Part shown: positions 26,765 to 35,851 of the stretch, in pieces
How positions within the stretch are numbered: position 1 is the first letter of the stretch
Layout of the letters: each line of letters opens with the position of its first letter
Origin: Onstottus_B arcticum
GTDB taxonomy: Bacteria; Acidobacteriota; Blastocatellia; UBA7656
Length of the DNA stretch: 64,000 bases
Direction of reading: 5' to 3'
NCBI GenBank assembly: GCA_038040485.1
Contig: JBBPIE010000018.1
Location: forward strand, 62,001-126,000
Position numbers and translations under genes: made by a program
Notes under the pieces: generated by a model
Seen by the model: only the letters and a program-made list of their open reading frames with translations
The model's database searches: none
What the model was told of the DNA's origin: nothing

Positions 26765-26964
26765 GCTCGTTGCCCTCCTAGTAAAGGTTTTATGCAGCGA
26801 TCCGAAGAGTTCCGGCCCAAGCGCGCCCTTCAAGACTCGCAGCCTGGCAATGCCGCACACTATCATGGACGCACAATCGGAGTGAAGTAATTCATCAGCC
26901 GGCGGCTCGAGCTTCTGCCAGTGCGTCAGTGGCCGTGTCTGAAAAAGCCCGCTCACCTGCATCG

Positions 26965-26993
26965 TTGGCCGCACAGGTTACGTCTGTTATAAG
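26965..26993 (+). promoter_or_regulatory. candidate sigma-70 promoter
   Basis: TTGGCC (26965-26970) and TATAAG (26988-26993) are separated by 17 bp. The predicted start lies about 60 nt before the coding sequence at 27063, whose ribosome site is AAAGGAGGA. Confidence 0.55.
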
Positions 26994-27062
26994 TGGACAA
27001 GACGCCGGGCGATTCTGAAGGCTCGAATCACGAGCCGGCCCGGAAAAAGGAGGAAGTCAGCA

Positions 27063-27950
27063 ATGAGCGCAGACGAGAGACAAGGCAAACTCCGCCTCGA
27101 CCTGGTAGACGTTTATGGCGACAAGATAGGCGGCAAAGTTGATGTTCAGTTGCGGCATCAGGTGCTGCATCATTCGCCGCGCTTAAACGGTCTTGACGCA
27201 TCAAGGAAAATACCGATCGGAGGCTTGTTCGGCGTTCCGCAGGGACTCTACTCGATCGAAATCGACCCGGCGGCCTATCTTCAGGTGAATCAGTTCGTGA
27301 CGATTAAGGCGAGCGGCTTCACCGACTTGCGAATCGAGTTTCCGATAGACGCGAAGAAAGTCGTAGACGTCGCGTTCCCCGTGTACGCGAAATTGGACGA
27401 GGAGCTTCGGAGGATATTGGAAGCGAGCAACAATGTATTTTCGTTTGAGGGTACGTCGGGCCAGGCTCTCTACGATGGAGAAACCTTCGATGACCAACGC
27501 AAGGCCTGCATGCTGAACCTTGCCGCCAAATGCGCGCGGACCCGCCTGAGCACCACCAAAACTGTGCTTCCTTACATCCAAAAGATCCGCGAGCTTCGCA
27601 GCGAGCGATTCTTCTGCGACGTTAGCAGAGAACTAAGAGAAGAGACCAAGAACAGCGAGGCCGAAGGCGCGTTCAAGCCCGCGCCCGACACGCTTCACAC
27701 TCCGCCGGAGGGATTCGTAAAGGCCGGAAGCTGGAAAACGCCAGACCAGTACGGCAACTTGCAGCTCACGTTCTTTGCCAAAGGCGATGAGTGGGTCGCG
27801 GACATCGACATAGACGACGCGGCCGGGATCGAGCATTTGTTTCACGTGCTCGATCACAAGCTCACCGGAAGCCACACGAACCCGTATAACATTCACGAGA
27901 TACTGAAGATCCATCAGGGAATCGACCCCGGATACCGCTTTGTGGTCTAA
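27063..27950 (+). CDS. conserved-looking hypothetical protein
   Basis: The 295-residue protein has no signal peptide or membrane segment. A good AAAGGAGGA site precedes the ATG. The first 100 residues look like a beta-sandwich of the carboxypeptidase-regulatory type (KLRLDLVDVYGDKIGGKVDV, GGLFGVPQGLYSIEIDP). The middle is helical with two Cys (KACMLNLAAKCAR). The last 70 residues read WKTPDQYGNLQLTFFAKGDE, then DIDIDDAAGIEHLFHVLDH. I do not recognise a family. It lies between the Old Yellow Enzyme (divergent) and a sugar kinase that starts 11 nt after its stop, so it may be co-transcribed with the kinase. Confidence 0.75.
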   Translation: MSADERQGKLRLDLVDVYGDKIGGKVDVQLRHQVLHHSPRLNGLDASRKIPIGGLFGVPQGLYSIEIDPAAYLQVNQFVTIKASGFTDLRIEFPIDAKKVVDVAFPVYAKLDEELRRILEASNNVFSFEGTSGQALYDGETFDDQRKACMLNLAAKCARTRLSTTKTVLPYIQKIRELRSERFFCDVSRELREETKNSEAEGAFKPAPDTLHTPPEGFVKAGSWKTPDQYGNLQLTFFAKGDEWVADIDIDDAAGIEHLFHVLDHKLTGSHTNPYNIHEILKIHQGIDPGYRFVV

Positions 27951-27961
27951 TCCCAGACCTG

Positions 27962-28927
27962 ATGCGATGCGTTTTAGGCATAGACCTGGGTGGCACAAAG
28001 GTCAGCGCGGCCGTGCTTGATCCGGAAGGCCGGGTCGCCGGCCGCGCTCGCGCCAAGACAAAAGCCTGGCGCGATGACGAGGACGTCTTCGGTACGATAG
28101 CTCGCACTGGCCATCAAGCCATCGAAAGCGCCGGCATGGCGCTTGCCGATCTTGCCGCGGTAGGGATTGGCTCTCCCGGTCCACTTGATCCAGCCACGGG
28201 ATACATAATCGAATCGGCTAACCTCAAGTTCAAGAACTTCCCGCTGGGGCCTCGCCTTGCAGAAGAATTTGGTGTCGTAACCACGGTTGAGAACGACGTG
28301 AACGCCGGCCTCTACGGCGAGTTCAAAGCCGGGGCTGCGCGTGGCGCACGAGACGTGTTGGGTGTCTTTGTTGGGACCGGCATCGGGGGAGGGCTGATCC
28401 TGAACGGGCAGTTGTATCGCGGCGCGAGCCTGAACGCCGGCGAGGTGGGCCACATAATTATCAAGGCCGGCGGCCCGCGCTGCGGCTGCGGCAATCGCGG
28501 CTGTCTTGAAGCGCTCGCCAGCCGCGTGGCCATCACCCGTGACGTGAAACAGGCTATCAAGCGCGGGCGCAAGACTGTTCTATCCAAACGCCTCAAGCAG
28601 GAGACCGATCTTCTTTCCAGTCAAACGCTCAAAGCCGCTTATGACGCGGGCGACGCCGTTTGTGTCAAAGCGATGAACCGAGCAGCTAAGGCGCTAGGCG
28701 TCGCGCTTGGCAGCCTGGTCAACCTGTTGGGGCCGGAGATGATCGTGTTGGGCGGCGGAGTGATTGAAGCGATGGGCGCCGAGTTTATCGAGCGCATCGG
28801 GCGCGCGACTCGTAAGGTTTCTTTTGAGATTTGCGGACGAGATCTGAAGATCATCAAAGCCGAGCTTGGTGACGACGCGGGAGTTATCGGCGCGGCTATG
28901 CTTGCAAGAGAGTCACTGAACCCTTGA
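27962..28927 (+). CDS. ROK-family sugar kinase (glucokinase-like)
   Basis: The 321-residue protein begins CVLGIDLGGTKVSAAVLD, the ATP-binding phosphate-1 motif. The catalytic Asp lies in VENDVNAG (D112), and the ROK zinc site is formed by H164 (GEVGH) and the CGCGNRGCLE cluster (C174, C176, C181). GTGIGGGLI is the phosphate-2 motif. The likely reaction is ATP-dependent phosphorylation of glucose or a related hexose. There is no N-terminal winged helix, so it is an enzyme, not a ROK repressor. It starts 11 nt after the preceding hypothetical gene. Substrate specificity cannot be read from the sequence. Confidence 0.9.
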   Translation: MRCVLGIDLGGTKVSAAVLDPEGRVAGRARAKTKAWRDDEDVFGTIARTGHQAIESAGMALADLAAVGIGSPGPLDPATGYIIESANLKFKNFPLGPRLAEEFGVVTTVENDVNAGLYGEFKAGAARGARDVLGVFVGTGIGGGLILNGQLYRGASLNAGEVGHIIIKAGGPRCGCGNRGCLEALASRVAITRDVKQAIKRGRKTVLSKRLKQETDLLSSQTLKAAYDAGDAVCVKAMNRAAKALGVALGSLVNLLGPEMIVLGGGVIEAMGAEFIERIGRATRKVSFEICGRDLKIIKAELGDDAGVIGAAMLARESLNP

Positions 28928-28964
28928 GCGATTTTCGAATGATAAAGAAGGTGAGCGTTGATCG

Positions 28965-29909
28965 TCAGCTTGTTGGAGCGCCGGCAACAAGCTGTTTGGG
29001 TGGAAGCCGCAAGTCCCAAACCAGCCGAACCCACGACATCATCCTCAGCGCATAGTAGCTGAAATCAACCTCCCACCAATAGAAGCCCTGCTTCACCGAC
29101 GCCATATAATGATGATGGTTGTTGTGCCAGCCTTCGCCGCCGGTCCAGAGCGCTATCAGGAAGTTGTTCCTGCTCTCGTCGCCGGTCGCGTACCGCCGGC
29201 TGCCCCACATGTGCGCCAGCGAATTCACTGAGAATGTTCCGTGATAAAGCAGCACCGTGCTGATGACAAACCCCCACACAAGCCACAGCCATCCGCCGAG
29301 CAAAAAACACAGCACCGCAAGCGCGATCGCCGGGATGAGGTGGTACTTGTTTATCCATCGAAGCTCGGGATACCGGGCGAAGTCCTTGATTCCCTTCCAG
29401 TCCGTTGGATCGTACTTTTTGCTTATCACCCATCCGATATGCGACCACCAGAACCCGTCGGTCACCGGTGAGTGGAGATCACCTTCCTGGTCGGTGTATT
29501 TATGATGCATGCGATGATGCGCCGCCCACCACAGCGGACCCTTCTGCACCGCTGTCGTCCCGACGACCGCCAAAACGAATTGGAAGAATCGGCTGGTCTT
29601 AAAGGCCCGATGCGCAAAGTACCGATGATAGCCTGCGGTCAAGGCGAACATTCGAACCACGTAGAGGGCGATGCACAACAGCACTGCCGGGACGCTTATT
29701 CCTACAAAGAAGACAGCCAGACAGGCGATGTGCATCAATATGAATGGAATGACTTTGGCCGAGACGCTTTGGCGAATCGTCGCTTCAATGGGCGATGGCT
29801 TGCGCGTTTGTGAAATCACAGTCGTCGTTTCGTCGGTCCTGGTTGATGGGATTCTCTTCGGTGATGCCGAAGCGGAAGCTGCGTGACGGATTGTTTTTGT
29901 CGCGATCAT
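28965..29909 (-). CDS. acyl-CoA delta-9-type fatty acid desaturase
   Basis: The 314-residue membrane protein has the three histidine boxes of the integral di-iron desaturases: HRYFAHR, WAAHHRMHHKYTD and GEGWHNNHHHY. Hydrophobic segments flank them (ILMHIACLAVFFVGISVPAV, IALAVLCFLLGGWLWLVWGF). It introduces a cis double bond into saturated acyl chains with O2 and an electron donor. The N-terminus up to about residue 50 is hydrophilic and Ser/Thr-rich, so a later start is possible. It converges with the sugar kinase. Its substrate class could link it to the alpha-dioxygenase upstream, but no operon connects them. Confidence 0.9.
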   Translation of the reverse strand: MIATKTIRHAASASASPKRIPSTRTDETTTVISQTRKPSPIEATIRQSVSAKVIPFILMHIACLAVFFVGISVPAVLLCIALYVVRMFALTAGYHRYFAHRAFKTSRFFQFVLAVVGTTAVQKGPLWWAAHHRMHHKYTDQEGDLHSPVTDGFWWSHIGWVISKKYDPTDWKGIKDFARYPELRWINKYHLIPAIALAVLCFLLGGWLWLVWGFVISTVLLYHGTFSVNSLAHMWGSRRYATGDESRNNFLIALWTGGEGWHNNHHHYMASVKQGFYWWEVDFSYYALRMMSWVRLVWDLRLPPKQLVAGAPTS

Positions 29910-30156
29910 CTATTCTCCAATGACGCTTCCATCCTAGCAACTCTCGGCGGACCCTGAAAGCGAAAAGACGAATTGTTTGTTGCGAATGCTCGTGCTGCGT
30001 CGTTTTGACCGGAACGAATTGGAACTCCGGCAACTCCATCGCGTTCTAGGTGTATCAAAGTATTCGCCCAACGCTCAATTGGAGAGAGGCGATAATAAGC
30101 AAGGCAACAACATAATCTTTGATCATCGCGAGCGAACAGGGTTCAAGGGGAAGATA

Positions 30157-30387
30157 ATGTCGGCAATTTTCAAAAAAGCAAGAAACCTGAGCATGCTTAC
30201 GCTGGAGTGCAAACACTGTCATCAAGCGATCGCTGAACACGACACCGTAGCCTACCACCTGGTCGACGGAGTCCTGTTCGGCTGGTGTCCCGCCTGCTTC
30301 AGCCAGCGCGCGCCCGTTAACAAAAACATATCCGAGGTGGCTGTCGCAGCCGCAGTCAGAGGGCCTGTCGCGGCGGCGGCGGCATAG
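30157..30387 (+). CDS. small zinc-ribbon-like protein
   Basis: An ATG at 30157 after AAGGGGAAG encodes 76 residues. LECKHCHQAIAEHD and FGWCPACFSQ form a C-x2-C...C-x2-C pair spaced about 30 residues, suited to one zinc ion. The tail is Ala/Val-rich (VAVAAAVRGPVAAAAA). A longer frame upstream has no ribosome site. The family is not recognised; such knuckles often mediate protein or nucleic-acid contacts. It stands alone 127 nt before the HD-GYP gene. Confidence 0.6.
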   Translation: MSAIFKKARNLSMLTLECKHCHQAIAEHDTVAYHLVDGVLFGWCPACFSQRAPVNKNISEVAVAAAVRGPVAAAAA

Positions 30388-30513
30388 CCGGTTTCATAGA
30401 ACTCGGATGCTGGTAACGTCCCGCCAGGATTGCGAATATCAAAATCGCACAGCTTGACTCACTCGGAAGATAGCTTGTAAGTTACAGCCGTATCCGTGGT
30501 TCCAGGAGGAAGC

Positions 30514-32433
30514 GTGGAAACGGCCAAGGGCAAGACGCGTGAAGAAATAATCAATAGACTGGCCGACCGAATCGACAGCTTCGAGAGATACTCACAGCCC
30601 CACTCAAAGTTGATGGCCGAACTGGCCACGCACCTGGCGCGGCGGCTGGGTCTGAGCGAGCCCGACACAAGCGCCGTTGCCGAGGCCGCACTGCTTCACG
30701 ACATCGGATTGTATGCGATGTCGCCTGCCTACTGTCACTCGTCGGTCGCGCTTAACTTTCAGGAGCGGCTTGATCTCTGGCGTCACCCAGTAATCGGCGA
30801 ACAGCAGATGGCGAAGCGGGAGGCGAGCCGTCACGCACAGTTGCTTGTGCGCTGGCACCACGAATGGTGGAACGGATCCGGTTATCCCGACGCACTCGCT
30901 TTCGAAGACATCCCCATCGGCGCGAGAATCCTGAGAGCCGTTGAACTGTACAGCGCAGTCGCTTCTGATCGGCCTTATCGTTTAGCTTTGGCGGACGACG
31001 CTGCGCTCGAAGCCTTGTCGTCTTCTGCCGGGATCGAATGCGATCCACACGTCGTGAGAGCGCTGCTCGATCTCTTGCACGAGCTGCGCTCCGAAGACGA
31101 AACCGCAGCGCCGGAGACTCACACGGAGCCGACACTTGCCGCCGAGACTCTGCTAGTGTCCGGCCCTGTTCCGCAGGATATCCTCGGCGTTCTGGAAGTT
31201 GAGACGCAGGCCGGCGCCGCGCCTCAAGACCCGTGGAACCCCCCAGGCGAACTCGGACCTCTGGACCCGTGGCGCGTAAACAGCGAACACCAGAATGTGC
31301 AAAGCGATCCTGCTGAAGCGCTGCTGCAACCGATTGCTTTCAACGAATCGCCGGCGCCGCTGTCGCTCGTACCGATTCAGCCCGCGCTTGTAGCGGCCGC
31401 GCCGATCGAGCACCCTCCGGCAGCCAAGCCCGCAGCGTCTTCTCTGGAAGTCCTTTTGTCGCGGGCCAAATCGAACGAGGTACTGGACAGCGCGCGACAA
31501 AGCTCCGGCTGGCGCGGCAGCCGCTATAACGCGAAGCGGCTGCTCGGCTTTGAGGCAAGCGTGTTGAGCCAGATCGAGTTTCGATCGATCGCTATGCCGT
31601 TCAGTGGCTCAGCCGAGCTCGCGTTGTATTTGAAGACGTGGGGCAAGTTGATTCTTGCGAACGATCAGAGAGCATGGGCCGCTGCCGTTGCGCACGCCCG
31701 GGTCCAGGCTCGCGTGCCGCTCGCCGAAGACCATATCGCCCGCGTACTCGACGACGTATACGTGCCGGGCGCGAGGTTGAACAACGCCGGTCTGCGCCAC
31801 TGGTTCGGTGAGACCGATGCGTGGTGGATGGACAACCTTCGGCGAAACATCGAATCGCTTGAAGATGAAGCGCTGCGCGCGCAGGCTCTCGCGATCGGTA
31901 TTCAGGCCGGAGACTTTGCGCTGTCGTTCGACGACGAAACCCGAGACCTCAGGATGCCGCTGACAACCGCGTACTGGCGATTGGCGGGCCGCGCAATCAT
32001 GGGACCGGCGACGAATCCTCACAGTCAGAGTTTCAATCTGCCGGCCGAAGAGTTCATCAAACAATCACGGGCCGACCTCTTGTATGTGAGTTTGCCTGCG
32101 TCGCAATCGGAATCCGGCGGGGCCGAAGCAAGATCCGACTGGCGTGAGGCGTGGGTTCGCGGAACGGACGAGAGCCGAACGAACGCCCTCGCCGCCGTTC
32201 AATCCAGACAGTCTTATCTCGCGGCGATTGACCGGCTGCTGCGTCTAGGCTCGCCGGTCAAAACGTGGGCCGTCGGCTGCCAGGAAACCGGGCTGACTTC
32301 GGCTCAGGACATAGTAGAGATCATCAAAGAGTATCGGCCGGTGCGCGCAACCTACTCGAAGGATCTGACCGAAGTGGCTGGTGGATTGCGGAGTTTTATC
32401 ATAGTTGCGGACCGGCCGGAAAAAACAAGGTAG
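30514..32433 (+). CDS. HD-GYP domain protein with long C-terminal region
   Basis: The GTG at 30514 follows AGGAGGA closely; an alternative GTG is at 30496. The product is about 639 residues. The N-terminal domain has LLHDIGLY (H62-D63) and HHEWWNGSGYP (about 115-125), plus SDRPYR, the signature of HD-GYP phosphodiesterases that degrade cyclic di-GMP. Residues about 190-330 are Pro/Glu-rich and probably disordered. The C-terminal 300 residues form a helical domain with many Trp (AWWMDNLRRNIESLEDEALR) that I do not recognise. There is no receiver domain or membrane segment, so input may come through the C-terminal domain. Confidence 0.82.
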   Translation: METAKGKTREEIINRLADRIDSFERYSQPHSKLMAELATHLARRLGLSEPDTSAVAEAALLHDIGLYAMSPAYCHSSVALNFQERLDLWRHPVIGEQQMAKREASRHAQLLVRWHHEWWNGSGYPDALAFEDIPIGARILRAVELYSAVASDRPYRLALADDAALEALSSSAGIECDPHVVRALLDLLHELRSEDETAAPETHTEPTLAAETLLVSGPVPQDILGVLEVETQAGAAPQDPWNPPGELGPLDPWRVNSEHQNVQSDPAEALLQPIAFNESPAPLSLVPIQPALVAAAPIEHPPAAKPAASSLEVLLSRAKSNEVLDSARQSSGWRGSRYNAKRLLGFEASVLSQIEFRSIAMPFSGSAELALYLKTWGKLILANDQRAWAAAVAHARVQARVPLAEDHIARVLDDVYVPGARLNNAGLRHWFGETDAWWMDNLRRNIESLEDEALRAQALAIGIQAGDFALSFDDETRDLRMPLTTAYWRLAGRAIMGPATNPHSQSFNLPAEEFIKQSRADLLYVSLPASQSESGGAEARSDWREAWVRGTDESRTNALAAVQSRQSYLAAIDRLLRLGSPVKTWAVGCQETGLTSAQDIVEIIKEYRPVRATYSKDLTEVAGGLRSFIIVADRPEKTR

Positions 32434-32748
32434 ACCGGAACTCCAACGCATTCTGATTTCAATATTTGCTTCACCGCGTTCCCTTCCTGGCAGGCTGCTG
32501 AACAATTCATCGCCATTAAGCCACCAAGGCGCACAAGTCCACAAACTCAAGCATCCAGCTTGGGCGAGTTCCTATCGTTCAGCGGCCGGCTCGGAGCCTC
32601 GCCCGCGCGAATCGAATGCAGCCTTCCCTCATTGACCGATGAAAGTTGAGTTGCGTTAGAGAATGCTCTATCGCGTGCTTGGATGATCCGCGCGCGTAGA
32701 CTAACATTGATCTATTAACCTATAGAAAGCGGTACAGGAGGAGTCGTG
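32434..32748. other. intergenic region without recognised gene
   Basis: Around 32517-32540 the phrase TAAGCCACCAAGGCGCACAAG resembles a CACCAAGG-type dispersed repeat, but no inverted partner is seen. AGGAGGAG at 32736-32743 serves the next gene. No clear promoter was found. Confidence 0.45.
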
Positions 32749-33891
32749 ATGTACAAAGTTTCCCCCAAGCAGATGGTAACGATAGTGTTGTCTTCGGCGC
32801 TGATCGCCGCCGTGATAGTTGCCTGCGGGCAGCGCGCACTGGACCGCGCGCCGGTCATCGAGCCGGTCGTCATCGCCGACCCGACAGTTGCAACGGACGA
32901 GCAAAACAACATTGAGATCTATCACGCCGTGAGTCCGGGAGTCGTAAACATAACCAACCGGGGCTACCAGGAAAACTTCTGGGGCGTGTTTCCATCCGAA
33001 GGATCCGGCTCGGGCTCGATCATCGATGAGAAGGGAGACATCCTGACCAACTTTCACGTCGTTCAAGGCGCGAGTCAGCTCGAGGTGCAAGTCGAGAACG
33101 ATAAGTTTCCGGCGACGCTGGTCGGCGCCGACCGTGACAACGATCTTGCGATCATCCGCATCGAGGCCCCAAAGAACTATCGCCTCACGCCGGTGAAGCT
33201 TGGCTCGTCGCAGGGCTTGCAAGTCGGACAGAAAGTGCTGGCAATCGGAAACCCGTTCGGGCTTCAGCGGACCTTGACGACCGGCATCATCAGCGGGCTC
33301 GAAAGACCGTTGCGCGACGCCGCAGCGCGGCGAACCATAAACGGCGCGATTCAGACAGACGCCGCGATCAATCCGGGCAATTCAGGCGGGCCGCTTCTGA
33401 ACTCGAAGGGCGAAATGATCGGCATCAACACCGCAATTCAGGCAAGCGCGGGCGGCGGCTCAATAGGCATCGGCTTCGCCGTGCCCGTGGATGTCGCAAA
33501 GCGAATCATTCCGGAAATCATAAGCAAAGGTTATGTGTCGCGTCCGTGGTTGGGTGTGTCCACACTGCCGCTAAACAAGCGTATTGCGCGCGCGTTCAAT
33601 TTGTCGGCCGAAGAAGGCATCATCGTCGGTGACGTGTTCCGAGGCAGCGGCGCGGAAGCTGCAGGCCTTCGAGGCGCGGTCGTACGCGACTCGATTTATG
33701 GCGTCTCGCTTCAGCAGCTTGGCGACGTGATACTGACGGTCGGTGGCAAGAAGGTTGCCAACACCGACGATCTTCAAAACGCGTTGCAAGACAAGAAGCC
33801 CGGCGAGACCGTAGATGTCGAAATCCTGCGCCAGGGACGACGAGTAACAGTACCTGTGCGGCTGAGCGAGCGCCCGCCCGAACAACGCTAA
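32749..33891 (+). CDS. HtrA/DegP-like serine protease with one PDZ domain, probable lipoprotein
   Basis: The ATG at 32749 is 7 nt from AGGAGG and preferred over the overlapping GTG at 32746; the protein has 380 residues. The N-terminus is a hydrophobic signal ending IVAC, a lipobox, so C26 is probably lipidated. The trypsin-like triad is H103 (TNFHVV), D132 (DRDNDLAII) and S212 (GNSGGP). One PDZ domain follows (about 260-375), with GVSTLPLNKRIARAFNL and LGDVILTVGGKKVANTDDL. The expected role is periplasmic protein quality control. It converges on the mltG gene, 8 bp away. Confidence 0.92.
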   Translation: MYKVSPKQMVTIVLSSALIAAVIVACGQRALDRAPVIEPVVIADPTVATDEQNNIEIYHAVSPGVVNITNRGYQENFWGVFPSEGSGSGSIIDEKGDILTNFHVVQGASQLEVQVENDKFPATLVGADRDNDLAIIRIEAPKNYRLTPVKLGSSQGLQVGQKVLAIGNPFGLQRTLTTGIISGLERPLRDAAARRTINGAIQTDAAINPGNSGGPLLNSKGEMIGINTAIQASAGGGSIGIGFAVPVDVAKRIIPEIISKGYVSRPWLGVSTLPLNKRIARAFNLSAEEGIIVGDVFRGSGAEAAGLRGAVVRDSIYGVSLQQLGDVILTVGGKKVANTDDLQNALQDKKPGETVDVEILRQGRRVTVPVRLSERPPEQR

Positions 33892-33899
33892 AGCCGTTC

Positions 33900-35000
33900 T
33901 CAGTGGCCGCCGCTGCGTTCGCGCTCTCGAAGCTCACGTTGCTGGCGGCGGTATTCGCCAACGGCTACGTCGTGCTCAGCCGCGGTGCGCGAGAACTTGT
34001 GACGGCCGCCGGTTCCGCTGACGACAAAATACAGATAGTCGCTTGAAGCCGGATACAGCGCCGCTTCCAGCGAAGCGCGACCCGGTGAACTGATCGGACC
34101 CGGCGGCAGACCCGGCACCAGATAGGTGTTGTAAGGCGAGAAGCGCGTCCGATGGCGCGGCTCGTTCGGATTGCCATCGTAATCGTGCGCAAGCACGGCA
34201 GCATAAATGAACGTCGGGTCGCTAGCTAAAGGCATGCCGCGCGCGAGCCGATTCATGAACACCGAAGCAACCAACGGGCGTTCTTCGGGCACGCGAGCTT
34301 CTTCTTCCACAAGCGACGCCAGCGTCACCACTTGGTGCACACTCAACCCAAGCTCGCTTGCGCGAGTCGCCCATTCCGGCGTGAACACCTCTTCGAATCT
34401 GCTCACCATCGCGCGGACCATCTCTTCTGGCGTCGTCTTCGCGCTGTAGTTGTAGGTGTCCGGGAACAGGTAGCCCTCGAGATCTCGGGCCGTGGGCGCG
34501 ATGTTCTCGATCGCAGTTTGATCTTCGGTCAACTTCAGAAACGATTCCTCTGTCGCCTTTTCCGTTTTGGCCGCAAGAGTCTCTGCAATCTCGAATCGAT
34601 TGAAGCCCTCGGGTATAGTTACTCTCTCGAGCACGATTTCGGCGCGCTCGATTTTCCCGATGGCCTGAAGCGCCGAAATAGGAGACGCGAACTTGTAATC
34701 GCCGGCTTTGAGCGCGGCGCCGCGGCCTGTCAGCTTCAAATACATTTTCAGCGCGGTTGGGTGCCGCACGATTCCCGCTTCCGCCAACAGGGCGATTATC
34801 GCTTGAGTGCCGGTTCCCTGCTCAATGCTGATGATGCGATTGGCCGAAGCGTGAGCGACGGGCTGTCTCACTGTGCGCCGGACCCAGAACGCCCCGCCCA
34901 GGCCGCCTGCTGCGCTGATGAGAATCAGGAACAACAACGCATTGCGAAGCTTGTGGCTGCGGTACACGGACCAGTCCGGCTCCGGCAGGGTCGGAAGCAC
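33900..35000 (-). CDS. mltG: endolytic murein transglycosylase MltG
   Basis: The 366-residue protein has one N-terminal membrane helix (ALLFLILISAAGGLGGAFWV, about 22-42) and a periplasmic YceG domain. ASLVEEEARVPEERPLVASVFMNRL carries the catalytic Glu region, and MPLASDP and YNTYLVPGLPPGPISSPG are family hallmarks. MltG cuts nascent peptidoglycan strands. It starts 17 nt after the ruvX stop in the same direction, an arrangement common in bacteria. The length is normal. Confidence 0.95.
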   Translation of the reverse strand: MLPTLPEPDWSVYRSHKLRNALLFLILISAAGGLGGAFWVRRTVRQPVAHASANRIISIEQGTGTQAIIALLAEAGIVRHPTALKMYLKLTGRGAALKAGDYKFASPISALQAIGKIERAEIVLERVTIPEGFNRFEIAETLAAKTEKATEESFLKLTEDQTAIENIAPTARDLEGYLFPDTYNYSAKTTPEEMVRAMVSRFEEVFTPEWATRASELGLSVHQVVTLASLVEEEARVPEERPLVASVFMNRLARGMPLASDPTFIYAAVLAHDYDGNPNEPRHRTRFSPYNTYLVPGLPPGPISSPGRASLEAALYPASSDYLYFVVSGTGGRHKFSRTAAEHDVAVGEYRRQQRELRERERSGGH

Positions 35001-35017
35001 AGGAGAAGATCCAGGAT

Positions 35018-35437
35018 TCAGTTCTGAGTCTTGGTTGTCGATAGGTAGTCTCGCAGTATTATCATTGCCGCAAGCGTGTCGGATTGGGCTCGCCGCTCGC
35101 TGCGGCTGAGTCCGCGCTCGGTCATTATTTGCTCCGCTTCATAGCTCGTGAGCCGCTCATCGTGAGTGAAAACCTCAACGTCGAGTTGAGACTGCAAGCT
35201 GCTGGCAAAGCGCTTAACGTCGCGCGCGGCATCGCCCTCGCCGCCATCCATTCTAAGGGGTAAGCCGACGACGACGGCTTCGGCTTCCAACTCCTCCACC
35301 AGCGCCTTCAATCGAGCGATGTCGCGAACGTTGGATGATCTCTTGATCGTCTCGACGGGTCTGACGCTGATCCCAAGTGCATCCGATACGGCCGTGCCTA
35401 TTCTCTTGGTTCCGAAGTCTATGGCGAGGACCCGCAT
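35018..35437 (-). CDS. ruvX: Holliday junction resolvase-like RuvX (YqgF)
   Basis: The start at 35437 gives 139 residues beginning MRVLAIDFGTKRIGTAVSD, the RNase H-fold first strand with its catalytic Asp. VVVGLPLRMDGGEG and VFTHDERLTSYEAEQIM hold the remaining conserved acidic residues, and ARRAQSDTLAAMIILRDYL ends the domain. YqgF/RuvX acts in pre-16S rRNA 5' end maturation and has been linked to recombination. It is first in a two-gene operon with mltG. An in-frame start ten codons upstream is possible but weaker. Confidence 0.92.
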   Translation of the reverse strand: MRVLAIDFGTKRIGTAVSDALGISVRPVETIKRSSNVRDIARLKALVEELEAEAVVVGLPLRMDGGEGDAARDVKRFASSLQSQLDVEVFTHDERLTSYEAEQIMTERGLSRSERRAQSDTLAAMIILRDYLSTTKTQN

Positions 35438-35851
35438 TGGAGTGAGTATAGGAATGGGCCTGAACAAGTGTCAACGAATTAAATCCCGAGCACTCTCGTT
35501 GCGACATTCGGGCAGCCAAACCAGCATACGAGGTGTATTAACCATCCGACCGCGACGAAACACTCTGAAGACATGTAAACGATGCATTTGCTTGACTCGA
35601 AATCGTACAAGTATTAGAATCGCGCTGCCTTTGTAACCGTGAAGTCAGGTTGTTTAAGGCCGGCACGCTGAGATCGCATTGAGATCCTCAAGCGAATAAC
35701 CTAATCTGCCACGGCATAATCCTCACTTTCAAGATTGAGCGCCTTGTATTCGAGTAGTTGGCTGATCCCCGTGCTCATTCTTATCGCCTTCTACTCGTGA
35801 GTTAAGAATCGATGCAAAGCGAGACAGCTCTGCGCTGGAGGAGGCTCCCAA
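35438..35851. other. divergent intergenic region with RHS promoter and long leader
   Basis: This 414-bp gap separates ruvX from the RHS gene. It contains a strong promoter at 35592-35620 and then about 225 bp of untranslated leader before GGAGGAGG at 35837. The leader has a short direct repeat (GAGATC twice near 35670-35685). I see no other gene. Confidence 0.6.
35592..35620 (+). promoter_or_regulatory. sigma-70-type promoter for RHS gene
   Basis: TTGACT (35592-35597), a 17-bp spacer and TAGAAT (35615-35620) match the consensus in ten of twelve positions. It points toward the RHS gene, with transcription expected from about 35627. Confidence 0.7.

Noticed and set aside
26108..26890. Plus-strand frame opposite the Old Yellow Enzyme gene
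   Set aside because: Antisense shadow; the minus strand carries the FMN-binding motifs.
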